Under the pieces are notes generated by a model that made no database searches, was not told where the DNA came from, and saw nothing but the letters and a program-made list of their open reading frames with translations. Below are positions 22,901 to 34,102 of a DNA stretch of 64,000 bases, in pieces. Origin of the DNA: Lunularia cruciata (lineage: Eukaryota; Streptophyta; Marchantiopsida; Lunulariales; Lunulariaceae); assembly GCA_948567375.1 (NCBI GenBank), contig OX419755.1, forward strand, positions 26,169,001 through 26,233,000. The letters are read 5' to 3'. Positions within the stretch are counted from its first letter, which is position 1, and each line of letters begins with the position of its first letter. Both the position numbers and the translations under genes were made by a program.

Positions 22901-24765
22901 ATAAAGCTAACTATGGTTGTTAACTACATCTAAATCACAACTCAAGAAAGAAGTGGTAGTGATTCTTTTCGGAGGATTTAGAGATCTGTTTATACAGAGA
23001 GCTTTGACTTCTATACGTAGTACATAACAATAATGACCAAGTACTGAAGCTTTTGATGTGCTACGTTGAATAGGTGAAGCTTTTAACATGCTACACTTGA
23101 TAGATGATCTCAAAGACCTTAAGAGATGGACAATAAATAAGCACATTTGTCGCTCATGATTGTGCTTTCCGGTTTTTCAAGTTTACTATACACCTTCAGT
23201 AAACGAGGAGGAAGAAGAACAAAGAGTTTGAATTCAATGGTTTTGTATTGAGCAAGCACATCGGTTAATACTTTTTGAGAAGAAACAAGCATGTAATGAG
23301 TGCATACAAACAACATTGAACACCACTAGGATCACTAACATCAAACTTTAACTTTTGATTTTATTGTGACCAAGTCCAGAATGGGACTCTTTAACTTTTG
23401 ATTTTATTGTGACCAACGACCAACGGCCATTTTGATGAATTTATATCATTCTGGATTTCTTGGTCCAGAATGATATAAATTCATCAAAAACTATATATGC
23501 TTAAATAATCAGAAAATAATGGAGTAGATAATATGATTTAGAAGATGTACTCATGTTTAAAGAAACTCTCAATGAGATAGTTTAAATTATTTCACTTTAA
23601 TTGCAAAGGAATTCTAGTTCCAAAATATTTGTAATTCTTTTTGGATATTCTTTACCTATGGATTGCATTTGATTTGATTTGGATGACAGTCTGGAGAAAA
23701 AAATTTCTTCTATTTTCTTAAAATTTATATAGTTTTAAAATATAATTTGGATACTTTTATATCGCTAATTTGTGATGACATGAAACTCTTGTACTTTATA
23801 TATGTTCTAAGTTGGATGTGTAGAGAGAGGATGTCTGTCCAAAAAAAATTCAGAAATTGAAAATTCAGGAGAATAAACTCTCAGAACTCAAAATTAAAAT
23901 TGGGTTAGAAAAATAAGCTTTTGCTTTATTATTTTCCCATTCATGATATTTTTAGAATTTAAAGTAGTCCATAAAAGTAGAAATTTTGAGAAAAGAAAAG
24001 TGATTATTGGATGATAATTATGTTCTTGGTTGTCATGAGCTACTTTATAGATGTAACCAACCCACAGAAAACGTGTGATTGATGGATGGTGCATGTTCTC
24101 GTTGGCCTTAAAGTTAGGGAAATTTCACAGAGTTTCACTAACTTGGGCTTGGAAATTTTCGGTCCCAAATTTCTAGTCCCATTTCCTCTAGTGGTGTCTG
24201 AGAAAATGATTATTTGTGTCTTTGCACGCGGATCTTTGGTTCAATTCCTCCAAATCTAAGCCCACTTCTCTAAATTCAGGTTGAAAAGTTCATAAGTTCT
24301 AAAACTTATGAACTTTGGCCCAACCATCAGTTACTATGAAGAGACCCAATCCAGGAACCTAGGCCAAGATTCGTGAGTCCTACTCTTTATAATAATCCAC
24401 GATCAATTTAGTGAAAATTCAACTTCAAGTAAACTGACTTGCGTTAAATTTTAGGGCAACCTCAACATAGAAATCTAGATTCAATCAAACTCAATTTGAA
24501 ATATATTCAAGACCTGAATGAGGGACTAGAGTTGTAGAGAAAACTAACTTTTGCAGAAGAAACTCACCTCCTTATTGACTTTGGAATTTCCATAGCATCA
24601 GTAAACCAAACGAAAGAGGCGGAAAACTATTCTGCTTTGTGGAGGGAAGTTTATCAGAATTATAGACTTTGCAAAATAGTCTTCTTTTTATTCTTTCACT
24701 TTTGGCATGACAATGCCCATATGAAGTGGTCAAGATGATTGTATCTGAACTAGAGTCAAACAAAC
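22901..24765. other. AT-rich intergenic DNA
   Basis: No supportable gene. It holds a 28-base direct duplication (23346-23373 and 23389-23416) followed by a perfect 26-base inverted repeat (23430-23489). The frames on the minus strand at 22907-23316 have no recognisable domains. Confidence 0.6.
23430..23489. repeat. Perfect 26-bp inverted repeat, 8-nt loop
   Basis: The left arm 23430-23455 (TTTTGATGAATTTATATCAT...) is the exact reverse complement of 23464-23489. The loop TTTCTTGG is 8 bases. A transcript would fold into a long perfect hairpin. The arms are much less decayed than nearby repeats. Confidence 0.95.
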
Positions 24766-27137
24766 TTAATAAGCGTATCTTAACTCTAAGTTAGATCTAA
24801 TTGTATAAGTGAAAAAAGGCGACCGCGTGGGAAAAATGAAGGATGGGAAGACCCCATCAAGCCGTACAAGGGAGAGACAAAAAAGGTAACATGGGGCTAA
24901 GCCCCAATAGAGTCCGTATGAGAAATTGTATAAGTTGCAATGGAGAGACAAAACAGTACCTGATATGTAAGTAAGTAGACAACTCTCACCCATCTAAACG
25001 CCACGCTAATCCTCGGGCACGGAGAGGTACAGTTAAATCGATTAGTCCACTTGACGTACCGTTGAATCTAGGTGTCAATTATGGTTCGGGTTTATCCATT
25101 AGGGCAATAGATTCTATAGGTATGAATATTTAATTAGAGCATACTCTTAACTAGATGAAGGGCCTCTGCCCACCAATGCGCTATTTCGCTGATATTAAAG
25201 TGTTAATCAGGTCCGGAAATGGGAAGACCCTGTTTACTGGTCAAAATTAAGAAATATTTGAAATAGATACTAATACAAATAATACAAACATATAATATAC
25301 AAAAGATTCTTTAAATCACAAAAGTAAACGGGAAGAAGAGTTTCATGATTATTTCAGGAGAAGCAGTCACCTTGCTCTATATCCAAACCAAACGACCTAA
25401 ACAGAGTGTTCATGTATACTATACTAAAAGACAGCAATAATAGGGATGACGACGTTAGTAAATTACAATAGAAATCGACACAACAGGAAAATGATATTGA
25501 CTGACTAAAATGATTACCTCTCTTAAGTACATCCCATATGTTTCGTCCACATAAAAATATTTGAAATTAGTCGTTCGTGGACAAAGACACTAAGCTAAAC
25601 TATCAGATGGTGGGCATCATTTGTGTTGTACATTCGATTACAGTGAATGTGGGTATACTTTGCTTGTTGGAAACTTGATCAAAATGGAGTCAAAATCCTT
25701 TGAATCTGCTACTGTACTGTACACCACACCTGCTGGAAATTCGAGCGAAGTAGAGACACAATCTCTCTACTCTGCTAAAGGGCAAAATCTGTTTCTTACG
25801 CAGAACTTCGTGCTATTGTTCTAGTACAAGATCTGGATATTTACTCCACCGACTGTCGTAGCCACAGTAGGAGGTCGGACATGTGGGTTTTGGGAACTAT
25901 GGCAGAACAGATAAGGCTCCCGGTATAGAAAGAAACAAGTCTCGGAAAGACGAAAGCAGAGTTGGTGACTTCATTCGTAGTTTGTTCGCTCTCGTCTTGG
26001 GGAAACGCGTATACCAGGGCTGAAGTCTTGATAAGACGGTGTACTTTTGACTCCAACTATGAAAGCAACGGTCATGATGTTTAGTCTGCGAGGGGACAAG
26101 CAAGAGAAACAACGCCCAACATAGCCAGAATATGGACTGGACTGCGAATGCATCGGCATGATATTTGAGAAATCGCGTGATATTTGAGAAACGGCATCTG
26201 GAATCCACTTTCTTCGCCAACAGGAATCCATTCGAACAAAGTGGGTGCCAGAACCCACGTAGTAGGAACCGAGAGTTTGCCTATGGACGAAACGAAAGGA
26301 AGCATGTCCAGACGTACCTAAATTGAGGTGGAATAGATCGGCAAGACATGTTCCGATGGGCCGTTGTCGGGTAGACTGGCAGAGGTATTTGAGTGAGAAG
26401 TGTGATTGCAGAGGCAAGTTAACTATCAAACACCTTGAGTAATGGAGTAGAAACCTGAGTCGCTTGAGCACGACTGCATAACCATGTAGCATACAGGAAA
26501 AGAAATGGCTCAGACATTGTGAACTTGGCATGAGAACACAACACAAAATGCTATGTGTTGACGAGAAAATAGAGTATATCTGACGGATGCCAGCAGAATC
26601 CGAGTCAAGGCCAAAACGGTGTGGACAATAATGGTCACACCACACGAAAGCATATCGGGACGAATACCCGGAAAATAGTAGCGAAAACCAAACACCCACA
26701 AAACATTTATTTCAGTTGGTTTAATAGAAGGTTACTGCCTTGAAAATGCGATTATCCCAAGACGTCCGAAGGATGTTCCTGAAATTCAACACTTTATCTC
26801 CAAATATCCTTCTATCTCCAGATATCCTTCTGCTCGATGGTTATACACACTGTAAGTTTTAGGCGGAGCCAAGTACTACGTTGTTCAAAAGAATATCTTT
26901 TCAGTTCGAAGTTACCTACCTTGTGGACACAAACCTCTATTCACGTGACAAAAAAATTATGTACATGCTCGCTCGACAGCGGTGAATATTTTGAAGTCTA
27001 TGTGAATCAAGCTGTCCAGACTAGTCATAGAAAGCGGCCCAGGTTGATGCTCTAGCTGTACAAGCGCCTAATCTCAAAGGAGAAGAGCCTACGCCAAAAT
27101 CTACTGGGAAGGATTGCCATCAAAACAAGTAGTTGTT
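24766..27137. other. Downstream flank of AAE13, no recognised gene
   Basis: About 2.4 kb with a higher GC content than the TE blocks. The minus strand has an AATAAA at 26711-26706, about 430 bases past the AAE13 stop, a plausible poly(A) signal. Two 18-base tandem duplications are present (26795-26830, TATCTCCAAATATCCTTC type, and about 26159-26193). One long open frame (25971-26699, minus) is listed separately. Confidence 0.5.
25971..26531 (-). CDS. Hypothetical ORF, 186 codons from ATG
   Basis: The frame is open from 26699, and the first ATG is at 26531. The product is rich in Ser, His, Cys and Arg, with short hydrophobic stretches but no motif I recognise. It lies just past the likely AAE13 poly(A) site on the same strand, so it could be 3' untranslated sequence or a chance frame. 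No splice structure or homolog is apparent. Treat it as unproven. Confidence 0.15.
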   Translation of the reverse strand: MPSSQCLSHFFSCMLHGYAVVLKRLRFLLHYSRCLIVNLPLQSHFSLKYLCQSTRQRPIGTCLADLFHLNLGTSGHASFRFVHRQTLGSYYVGSGTHFVRMDSCWRRKWIPDAVSQISRDFSNIMPMHSQSSPYSGYVGRCFSCLSPRRLNIMTVAFIVGVKSTPSYQDFSPGIRVSPRRERTNYE

Positions 27138-30100
27138 CTAAGCAGTAGGTTCGAGAAGAGTTTTCTTCAGCTCCTTCTTGTTCACCTACAAGATAAGCAC
27201 AAGGTTATAACCAAGTCTCCAGATACTACTCGAGACACCAAAACGGAGGAAAATCAAGGCAATCAAACGAGAGCGGAAAATTTTTGGCAAATTACCTTCC
27301 CCATGGCGTTGCGAGGCATGCTTTCCCAAATTAGCAACTTCTGAGGTAGCTGTGTCACATGCAACGGTACAGGAATCAGTATTTCTGAAATACACATGTA
27401 GTGCCCTTCAGTCAAAGGAATATGGAGAATAAGGAGGTTCACAAACATTTAAACTAAGAGACTGTATACAAACAGACGCACGATGAGAGATTTTCACAAT
27501 GCATCACAATTCACAATTCCAACAAGGTCTGTACCGGGTCAAAAGCATCTACACAATACCATCTCTTTGATCACTGTATGAACTTTGTAGTTACCTCAAT
27601 GACTACACGGGAAGTTGCAATCAGAGCGCACAACTGCATTTCTTGAAGGAATATTGGTTATACTAGGAAGCTCACAATACCTTGTAAGGTGCCAGCTTTT
27701 CTAGAGCCCACTTGTGGAGTTCTTTCAAGGTGAGCACAGGTTCTGATGTGGCTGCTGCTTGAGCCGCTTTAGCTTCAGGAGGAACTATAACTACGCACAT
27801 GAGTTCTCCGTACTCCTTGTCTGGTAACCCAAGTACGGCGCACTCAGCAATTGCTGGATGCTGCGGCCAGTGGTACGATGGTTAGATCTTCGAATAGCCA
27901 GGGGAGTCTCATGCGGATGAGAGAACAATTCTAACCCCGAAATGCAATGTCAACAGAAGCTAGTTCGAGAGAAGCACAGAATTGATTGACATTGTTATCT
28001 CTTAACAACATGGAGCATGAAAGTGAATATCACTAAGCAAAATGCGATATGAAGCCCGGAAAAGAATTGTGAGCTAAGTTAAAGGTCTCTTGACGTGTCA
28101 GGAGAAACTCCGATAAAAGCACCTCAGCCATATAGTGTTCCCGTGACGCAAAGTCTCTTCGAATGATAAATTTTATGAGTTTTTATAGCGCAACGAGTGA
28201 GAGTGAGATTCTCGAGAGAAGAATTGCATGAAGTTCCAAACTATGTGAGTACCAAAGAGGCTGGAATGAGGTGAAAGGCGTGGTGTACATACCTCCAGTA
28301 AAACAGCTTCAATCTCCAGGGCAGATAGCTTGAAACCACCCACTTTGATTATATCCACACTCGTTCCTGCAAATATTGCGCACAGCCTTAGTAACGATAA
28401 AGGCAGCATAGTATGAATATTTGTTTTACCAAGTGTCAGAATATGTACCAACTACAAGCGTTGTAGGGACCCCCAGCATGAACCTAACTTGAACCAGGAC
28501 TGGTTTTGCATCAAGAACAGCGAATAGGTGACCATGATTTCACAGAAGGAATCTAATGGCATCGTAGTACGTATGAGCGATGCGAGCAGAAGTCTTTTGT
28601 CGAACGTGGAATCCACACCCACTTAGGACGGAACCCATGCAAACCGGACATGTGACATCATAGTCTTTGTATATATATAACTATATAACTTCTTGTGATA
28701 ATCGGACCATGCGCTGGTCAACTGCTTAGCTTTGGATGCCCTACTCCCCATATGGGCAACTTATAAAACAATTCAAATACACTAAAGAACCAACACGAAC
28801 AAATGCCTCTTCATTAAGCAGTCAAGGGAGGGGTCGTACTGCCAAGTATCTTAACATAACCTCCCTCGATCGTTACTGTGTCTCCTGTCTTGAAAAAGCC
28901 ATCCTCAGTGAAATTGTCTTTGGTCACCTGGTAGATAAAAGTCTTGATTAGGAAGACCAATAAAGAATCACTATCCCGGACAGACTGAAACATTCGACTA
29001 GGAGAGAACGTTGTAGTAAATATACTCAATCCAAAGGATGACATTATTCTACACAAATGCTCTAATAATTTGCTCTGGGTAGTATACTCCTCATGTGTCC
29101 GTTGAGGCTTTATTTGATCGGAAAGAGTTGGCAGGAATCTGAAAACCCTAATGACCCATATAATTGAGCCTACAGGAACTATTTATATTTTTAATCTGGG
29201 GGATTCTCTCTTTGTTGCGGTGGCATTTTCCGCAGGTAGACTTGAGTCGAGGAGGCAGGGTACCTGAGGTTGTTTCCAGTATTCTCTGAACAGTGACGGG
29301 CTCTTCAGCAACAGCTCTCCGACACCTTTAACATCAGAGTCGGTATCATCTATTCTGATCTGTAAGTATACAAGATTTCCATCCGTTAGGGGAAAATGCT
29401 GTACGCTTTATGAACACGGAAACACCATGCAGGATAAGGGAGGAAGAGGTCCTTTACATGTCCATCAGCCACGCATGAAACAAATACTGATATTCTGCCT
29501 GTGAGTGAAGGTACTCACTTCAATTCCTGGAAATGGCTTTCCTACAAAACCAGGCCTCCTTTCGCCGTGGAGGGGATTAGTAAGCCCCATTCCAAACTGC
29601 AACCGGTCAATTGTAATGCAAGTTAGTACGTAAACCCTAAACTCATCTTATCGAGTTTATTATCTCTATTGATTGTTCGAGCAACTTCTATAACACGAAA
29701 GAAGAGGGAATCTTCTTTTCCACACTCATCCTATTATCCAATACTATGACTAGATGCAGTCATAGTAACAAGATATAAGCACAACAGCGAAACTTGATCA
29801 AATAGACACTCTAACCGTCACTTGCTATCACTTGCTCACCTCTGTCATCCCGTATCTTTCCAGCAACCGGTGTCCGGTAAGAGCCTCCCACTCATCCATA
29901 ACAGGCTGCGGAAGAGCAGAAGATCCGCACATCTGCCACGCAATTTGACAAATTAGTAGATGCTCCAATGTCCCATCGATGTAGAAGTTGTCTAGATTTG
30001 AAGATGCAATGATTAATGTGAAACACTGGCCTGAAGAAATAACACTCTACATAGGAATCATCTCAACTTTCACCGTTCCGAATATAACAACAGATAATTT

Positions 30101-33100
30101 GTTTTACCATTAGACGAAGTTGCCTGGCTGCATTTGCTGAAGCATTCTTTGTTTCGTCATCCATAGTTTCATAGCCTTGTAATAGTCTCACATAAATTGT
30201 CGGAACCTGGTAACAAGCCACCACATCAGTCTCTGCATCGGGCGATTGATTGCATGACTAAGTATTGGATAAGACTAACCAAAGAGAGATACAATCAGTA
30301 ATGCCAATAATGAAGGACGAGATCTCATAGATGATTGCAGTGCAGGTTACTGGAGCTGTTATTAAATTATAAAAATGTATGCGACATTCGTACATTCTCA
30401 CAATTTAAGACTCACCCCAGTAAACACAGTGATTGGAGACTGTGAGACTTGCCCATCGACTGGGTAGCTCTTGCGCCATCGTTGCCAAACACCACTTGTG
30501 CTGAACTTGGGCAGCAAATCAATTGTTGCTCCAGCATAGAGGGGTGCAAGAAGAGAGTTGATCAACCCGTGAACATGATGCAGGGGGAGGCAGTGAAGGA
30601 ATCGATCCTCAGAGGTGTAACCCCAAGCTTCTGATAGCATCCGAACCTACAAAGCCAATGTACAATTGTGAAACGTATACACGCTTTAACGTGTCATAAT
30701 AAGCTAGTTCTAACGTGAACGCTTGAGTTTCGCATCCAGATTGTAATGTGACAAGTTGCACTGTCATAGTCAAGAGGCTAGCGAATGTTGCATAGATAAT
30801 CGAAACAAAGATTTGTGTACAGACCTGCGCTCCGAGGCCTGCTTGAGTGTGTACCACACCCTTTGGTCTTCCGGTAGTGCCACTTGTGTAGATTATCAAT
30901 GCTGCCTCTTCACCTGCAGAAAAGATGGTTAATCTTGAGGGTGGACCTAAGATTCACAAAAGCAAGAACATAATACATTGCAACTAGATTGTTTTGGGAT
31001 TATGGTACAACCTCTACCAGCTTTGCAGGAAGCTAGACCCAAGGCTAGTCCATGGAAATCGCCTTAGTTTAACACTTCACATCGAGGTAAGATGTCAAGA
31101 TGAAAGTTGTAAGGGGGGTGTATTCTTTATTTGGTAGATAACGCAGTACCTGAAAGGGCGGATGATCCATCCTGCACTTTCACCAGGAGCTTATCTAGAC
31201 TTTGCGAATCTAGGCCCCCATTTTCGGAAGTACTGGCAACTGGTGGAAGAATGTAAAGCTTGGCTGAGCTCTTTTCTGCCACCTTCTCTAAGATTTCACG
31301 ATACTCCTCCGTAGCAACTACCACTGAAATTTCCTGGTGAAGTGAAAAAGATAACAATCAGTTTCACATCACAAAATAAAAACTGATGTTAGAAATCGAC
31401 TTGGAGTTTTAGGACAGTCTGAAGAGCAATTTATGACAGAAAGCTCGGACATCATATCCCCTTCGATGAAACCAAACCCCAAGCATCTGGGGATAGTTAA
31501 GAGGACTGAATTAATCTTTAATAAAATGACTCTATTCCTCCATAACCTTAAAAGACGGTGAACAGAAAAAGGAAACTTTTTACAGTACGTCTCCAAAACA
31601 ACGGCGAGGCATTTTAGCAACCGAATCCAATCATAAGCAATGAGAAAAGGTACCATCATTGTCACTGACGACATAAGAGAACTCCGCTGGCTATAGCAAA
31701 AGTTACAAAGTTTTCCTACAAGTTCTACCAACCTATGACATATAAGAGAAATGGGAGCAAGCTATGACACATTTGAGTTATGGAATACAGAACCCATTAA
31801 AACCCGTTTGTCAGCACGAGCCCGTCAACATGATAAAATCAAGCTATGACATACTACAGTCTTCACTGCACATTACCGCATCTGTCATGACGTGCATAAG
31901 CTCAGCTTCCGGGTAGCTGAGAGCAAGGGGAACAGCAACAGCTCCCTTGAGCCAAGCAGCCCACATTGCAGCAACGAACTCTGCGCACGGCTTGGCCATG
32001 ATACCGATGCGTGGGCCATCAAGCTTCTTGCTGGCTCCATCTTTGACAACCTGTACAATTTCGTCAAAATTGAATACCTCTTTCAACTCCACAGAATAAC
32101 TCGGACCTATTTGGAGAACCTCTAGTTTGAAGCTGTGGGACATAAAGCCCAAAAGAGATTGATTAGTCTTTCGGTCCTGATTTGTGACATTCGGGTATAC
32201 ATATGTTTCTCACTGCCGTTTAGACCTCTTCCAGCACTTCACAAGGTATGAAACAAAGATGCAGAAGGCTAATTTTGGCAATTCTCTAGAAGGGTCTACA
32301 TCTTCAGGATGAGCTCTAAAGGAAGAGGAAAGTTTTGAGACGAAGGGACTTGTGATCTCTGATCCACACCATGTACGGCCACACTACACTGCACAAACTC
32401 TAAGACTCTATCTAGTATAGACAAGAACTAGTATTGGTTTCGATGACTGCGGTATTCGACATAGTGCTATCGAATCTTATGTATCGGTAACACACTGTCT
32501 ATATTTAACTGAAAGCACCATCTAGAATTGTCATGTCTAGAGACTAATGTACCTGTGTTTCTAAGGCGTTAGCTGGGTCGGCTCCTTGTCCATTAGTTGC
32601 ACCCTGATTTCCCAGAAGAGAGCTGATATGAAACGCAGATCGGAGGACCTCGGCATACGTATAAGAGATCTCCCCCGTCGTAAGAGCAACCTTTTCAATT
32701 GCTCCGGATTTTAGCTTCAAGACGACCTTCACCACCTCCATTTGGCTTTCAGATTCTGCAGTCCGCGATGGCAAGCGACCAGTTGAGCGCTATGTGAGCG
32801 AATCTGGAGTGCTCAAGCACACACAAAGCTGAAAATCACGTACTGACCAGCTAACTTTTATTTCCTGGGTCACGCGTGAAGGCTACCACTAGATTTGTGC
32901 ATTCATGGAGAGGAACCGGAGCGATCGAAAGGGGAAGATGATCTACCAGCAGGTTTCAAAAGCGAGCCCCTGAAACTGGCAATCCCACGAAGCAGGGTCG
33001 GGTTGACAAAGGAGGAGGAGGTCCTGGAAGGTTGAGAACTGTTGGCCAACCTCTTCTTCAGCAAACCAAGGAGAGATGAGCAGCTGCGGAGGCACGGAAT

Positions 33101-33106
33101 GCGCAT
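27138..33106 (-). CDS. AAE13: Malonyl-CoA synthetase (acyl-activating enzyme 13 type), 15 exons, 626 aa
   Basis: Ligates malonate to CoA using ATP (adenylation, then thioesterification). Exons: 33106-32917, 32755-32553, 32050-31877, 31333-31150, 30913-30825, 30646-30416, 30206-30108, 29932-29840, 29596-29519, 29359-29264, 28927-28840, 28366-28293, 27860-27681, 27349-27296, 27185-27138. All junctions are GT-AG and the frame closes at 1881 bases with TAG. Residues 1-63 are a presequence. The ATP loop [11 protein letters not shown] is 259-269, ERYGMTE 415-421, KTGD 492-495, hinge [13 protein letters not shown] 516-528, and catalytic Lys611 is in PRNAMGK. Length fits plant AAE13 (about 600). There is no peroxisomal C-terminal signal. 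Introns 1 and 11 have weak donors (GTTCCT, GTACGA). The family is certain; malonate specificity follows from close resemblance to Arabidopsis AAE13. No disabling change was seen. Confidence 0.95.
32739..32741 (-). promoter_or_regulatory. AAE13: Alternative start codon for cytosolic AAE13
   Basis: ATG at 32741 (Met69 of the long form) begins MEVVKVVLK, the point where the short Arabidopsis protein also begins (MEV). Use of this start gives 558 residues lacking the presequence. The spliced long-form reading upstream contains no other Met. Confidence 0.7.
32917..33106 (-). other. AAE13: AAE13 first exon: organelle presequence
   Basis: Encodes 63 residues starting [19 protein letters not shown]. 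They are rich in Arg, Ser and Leu, with no acidic residue until the final DRS, as in mitochondrial presequences. The frame reaches a stop 11 bases past the proposed donor, so splicing is required. The phase-1 donor G|GTTCCT joins the acceptor CTGCAG|AATCTG at 32755 to give an in-frame Glu. The donor is weak, but it is the only one I found that keeps the frame. Confidence 0.75.
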
Positions 33107-33133
33107 GATGATAAGGAACCACAAATTTCACTG

Positions 33134-33140
33134 TTTTATA
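33134..33140 (-). promoter_or_regulatory. Candidate TATA box of AAE13
   Basis: The minus strand reads GATATAAAACAG. The TATAAAA ends 28 bases before the long-form ATG, so a start 25-35 bases downstream would fall on or near that ATG. Confidence 0.4.
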
Positions 33141-33960
33141 TCGCGAACTATTTGACCGAGTTATGCATTATTCCCAAGCACATGACGAAAACAACCTCAC
33201 GGAAAAGCAGCAGCGAGACGTCCATCGCCATCCTCTCACGTTGCTCCCCTCGGGTCCACGCAGAATCTCATTACTACTCTACTCAGTCAAGTCCCAACAA
33301 AGTCGTTCGCGTGAAGACCAGGACCCGACCATTAGATACTACTCCCCGGCGCCTCCGGTCTCAACTACAGAATGACCCTCCTCTGCGTGAGTAAATCTCT
33401 TCCTCCGCTCACCACCAAATGTAGTGGAGGTAACTCACGAAAGAGTTCACCCTAAATTAAACTGGTGCCAAATGGCCAGTACCAGGTCATATTCCACAAT
33501 GAAGGCATTTGAAACCTACGGTATGTTGTGGCACGCGCCTTCTTCTCATCGGGAAACAACAAGCCGACGTTCTTGACTTTCTTGTCTACACAGTAGCCTA
33601 GAAACATTCGGGAACCGGTCACCCTGACACTATACCGCTATACTATAGGTTGTGAACTCGGTTCAAAAGGAAGCGCTGGATTCGGAGGAAGTGTGCAGAA
33701 GTGTCTGTCAGTCGGTCCTCTCTTCTCCGAGCGAGAAAGACTCGACAGCTCCCAACCCAAACGTCGGTCTATTTTTGCAAAGTCAACCAGGTCGGTTTTC
33801 CCTCTCCGCAACCTTCCCTATAACCCTCCCTTACCTCGGCACCCACTTAGATATAGTGGGTGTCCATGTAAGGCATGGGCTAGTGTATTTTGTAAATTCT
33901 GTACATCATCCCCATCTTCTGTAAAATTATTATTTTTTAAGTTGTATTATTTTGTTAGTA
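33141..33960. other. Upstream region of AAE13
   Basis: About 800 bases of moderate GC between AAE13 and AT-rich DNA. Plus-strand open frames (33152-33394, 33652-33965) overlap in two phases and have no recognisable domain. They could be promoter DNA or a divergent first exon. I cannot support a gene. Confidence 0.4.
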
Positions 33961-34068
33961 AGTAGGTATCATATTATTAATTTAATTTTAAAATTAATTT
34001 TCATCTCAAATATAATTGAGTACAGATAGAATAATGATGATTAATATACTTACTTAAATTTAATTTAC

Positions 34069-34102
<34 letters not shown>

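Noticed and set aside
25020-25250. Possible organelle-DNA insertion
   Set aside because: A short translated stretch first looked plastid-like, but it did not match any photosystem or ribosomal protein sequence I could place.
33152-33965. Plus-strand ORFs upstream of AAE13 as a divergent gene
   Set aside because: Overlapping frames with no recognisable domain and no clear start context or splice structure. Kept only as upstream region.
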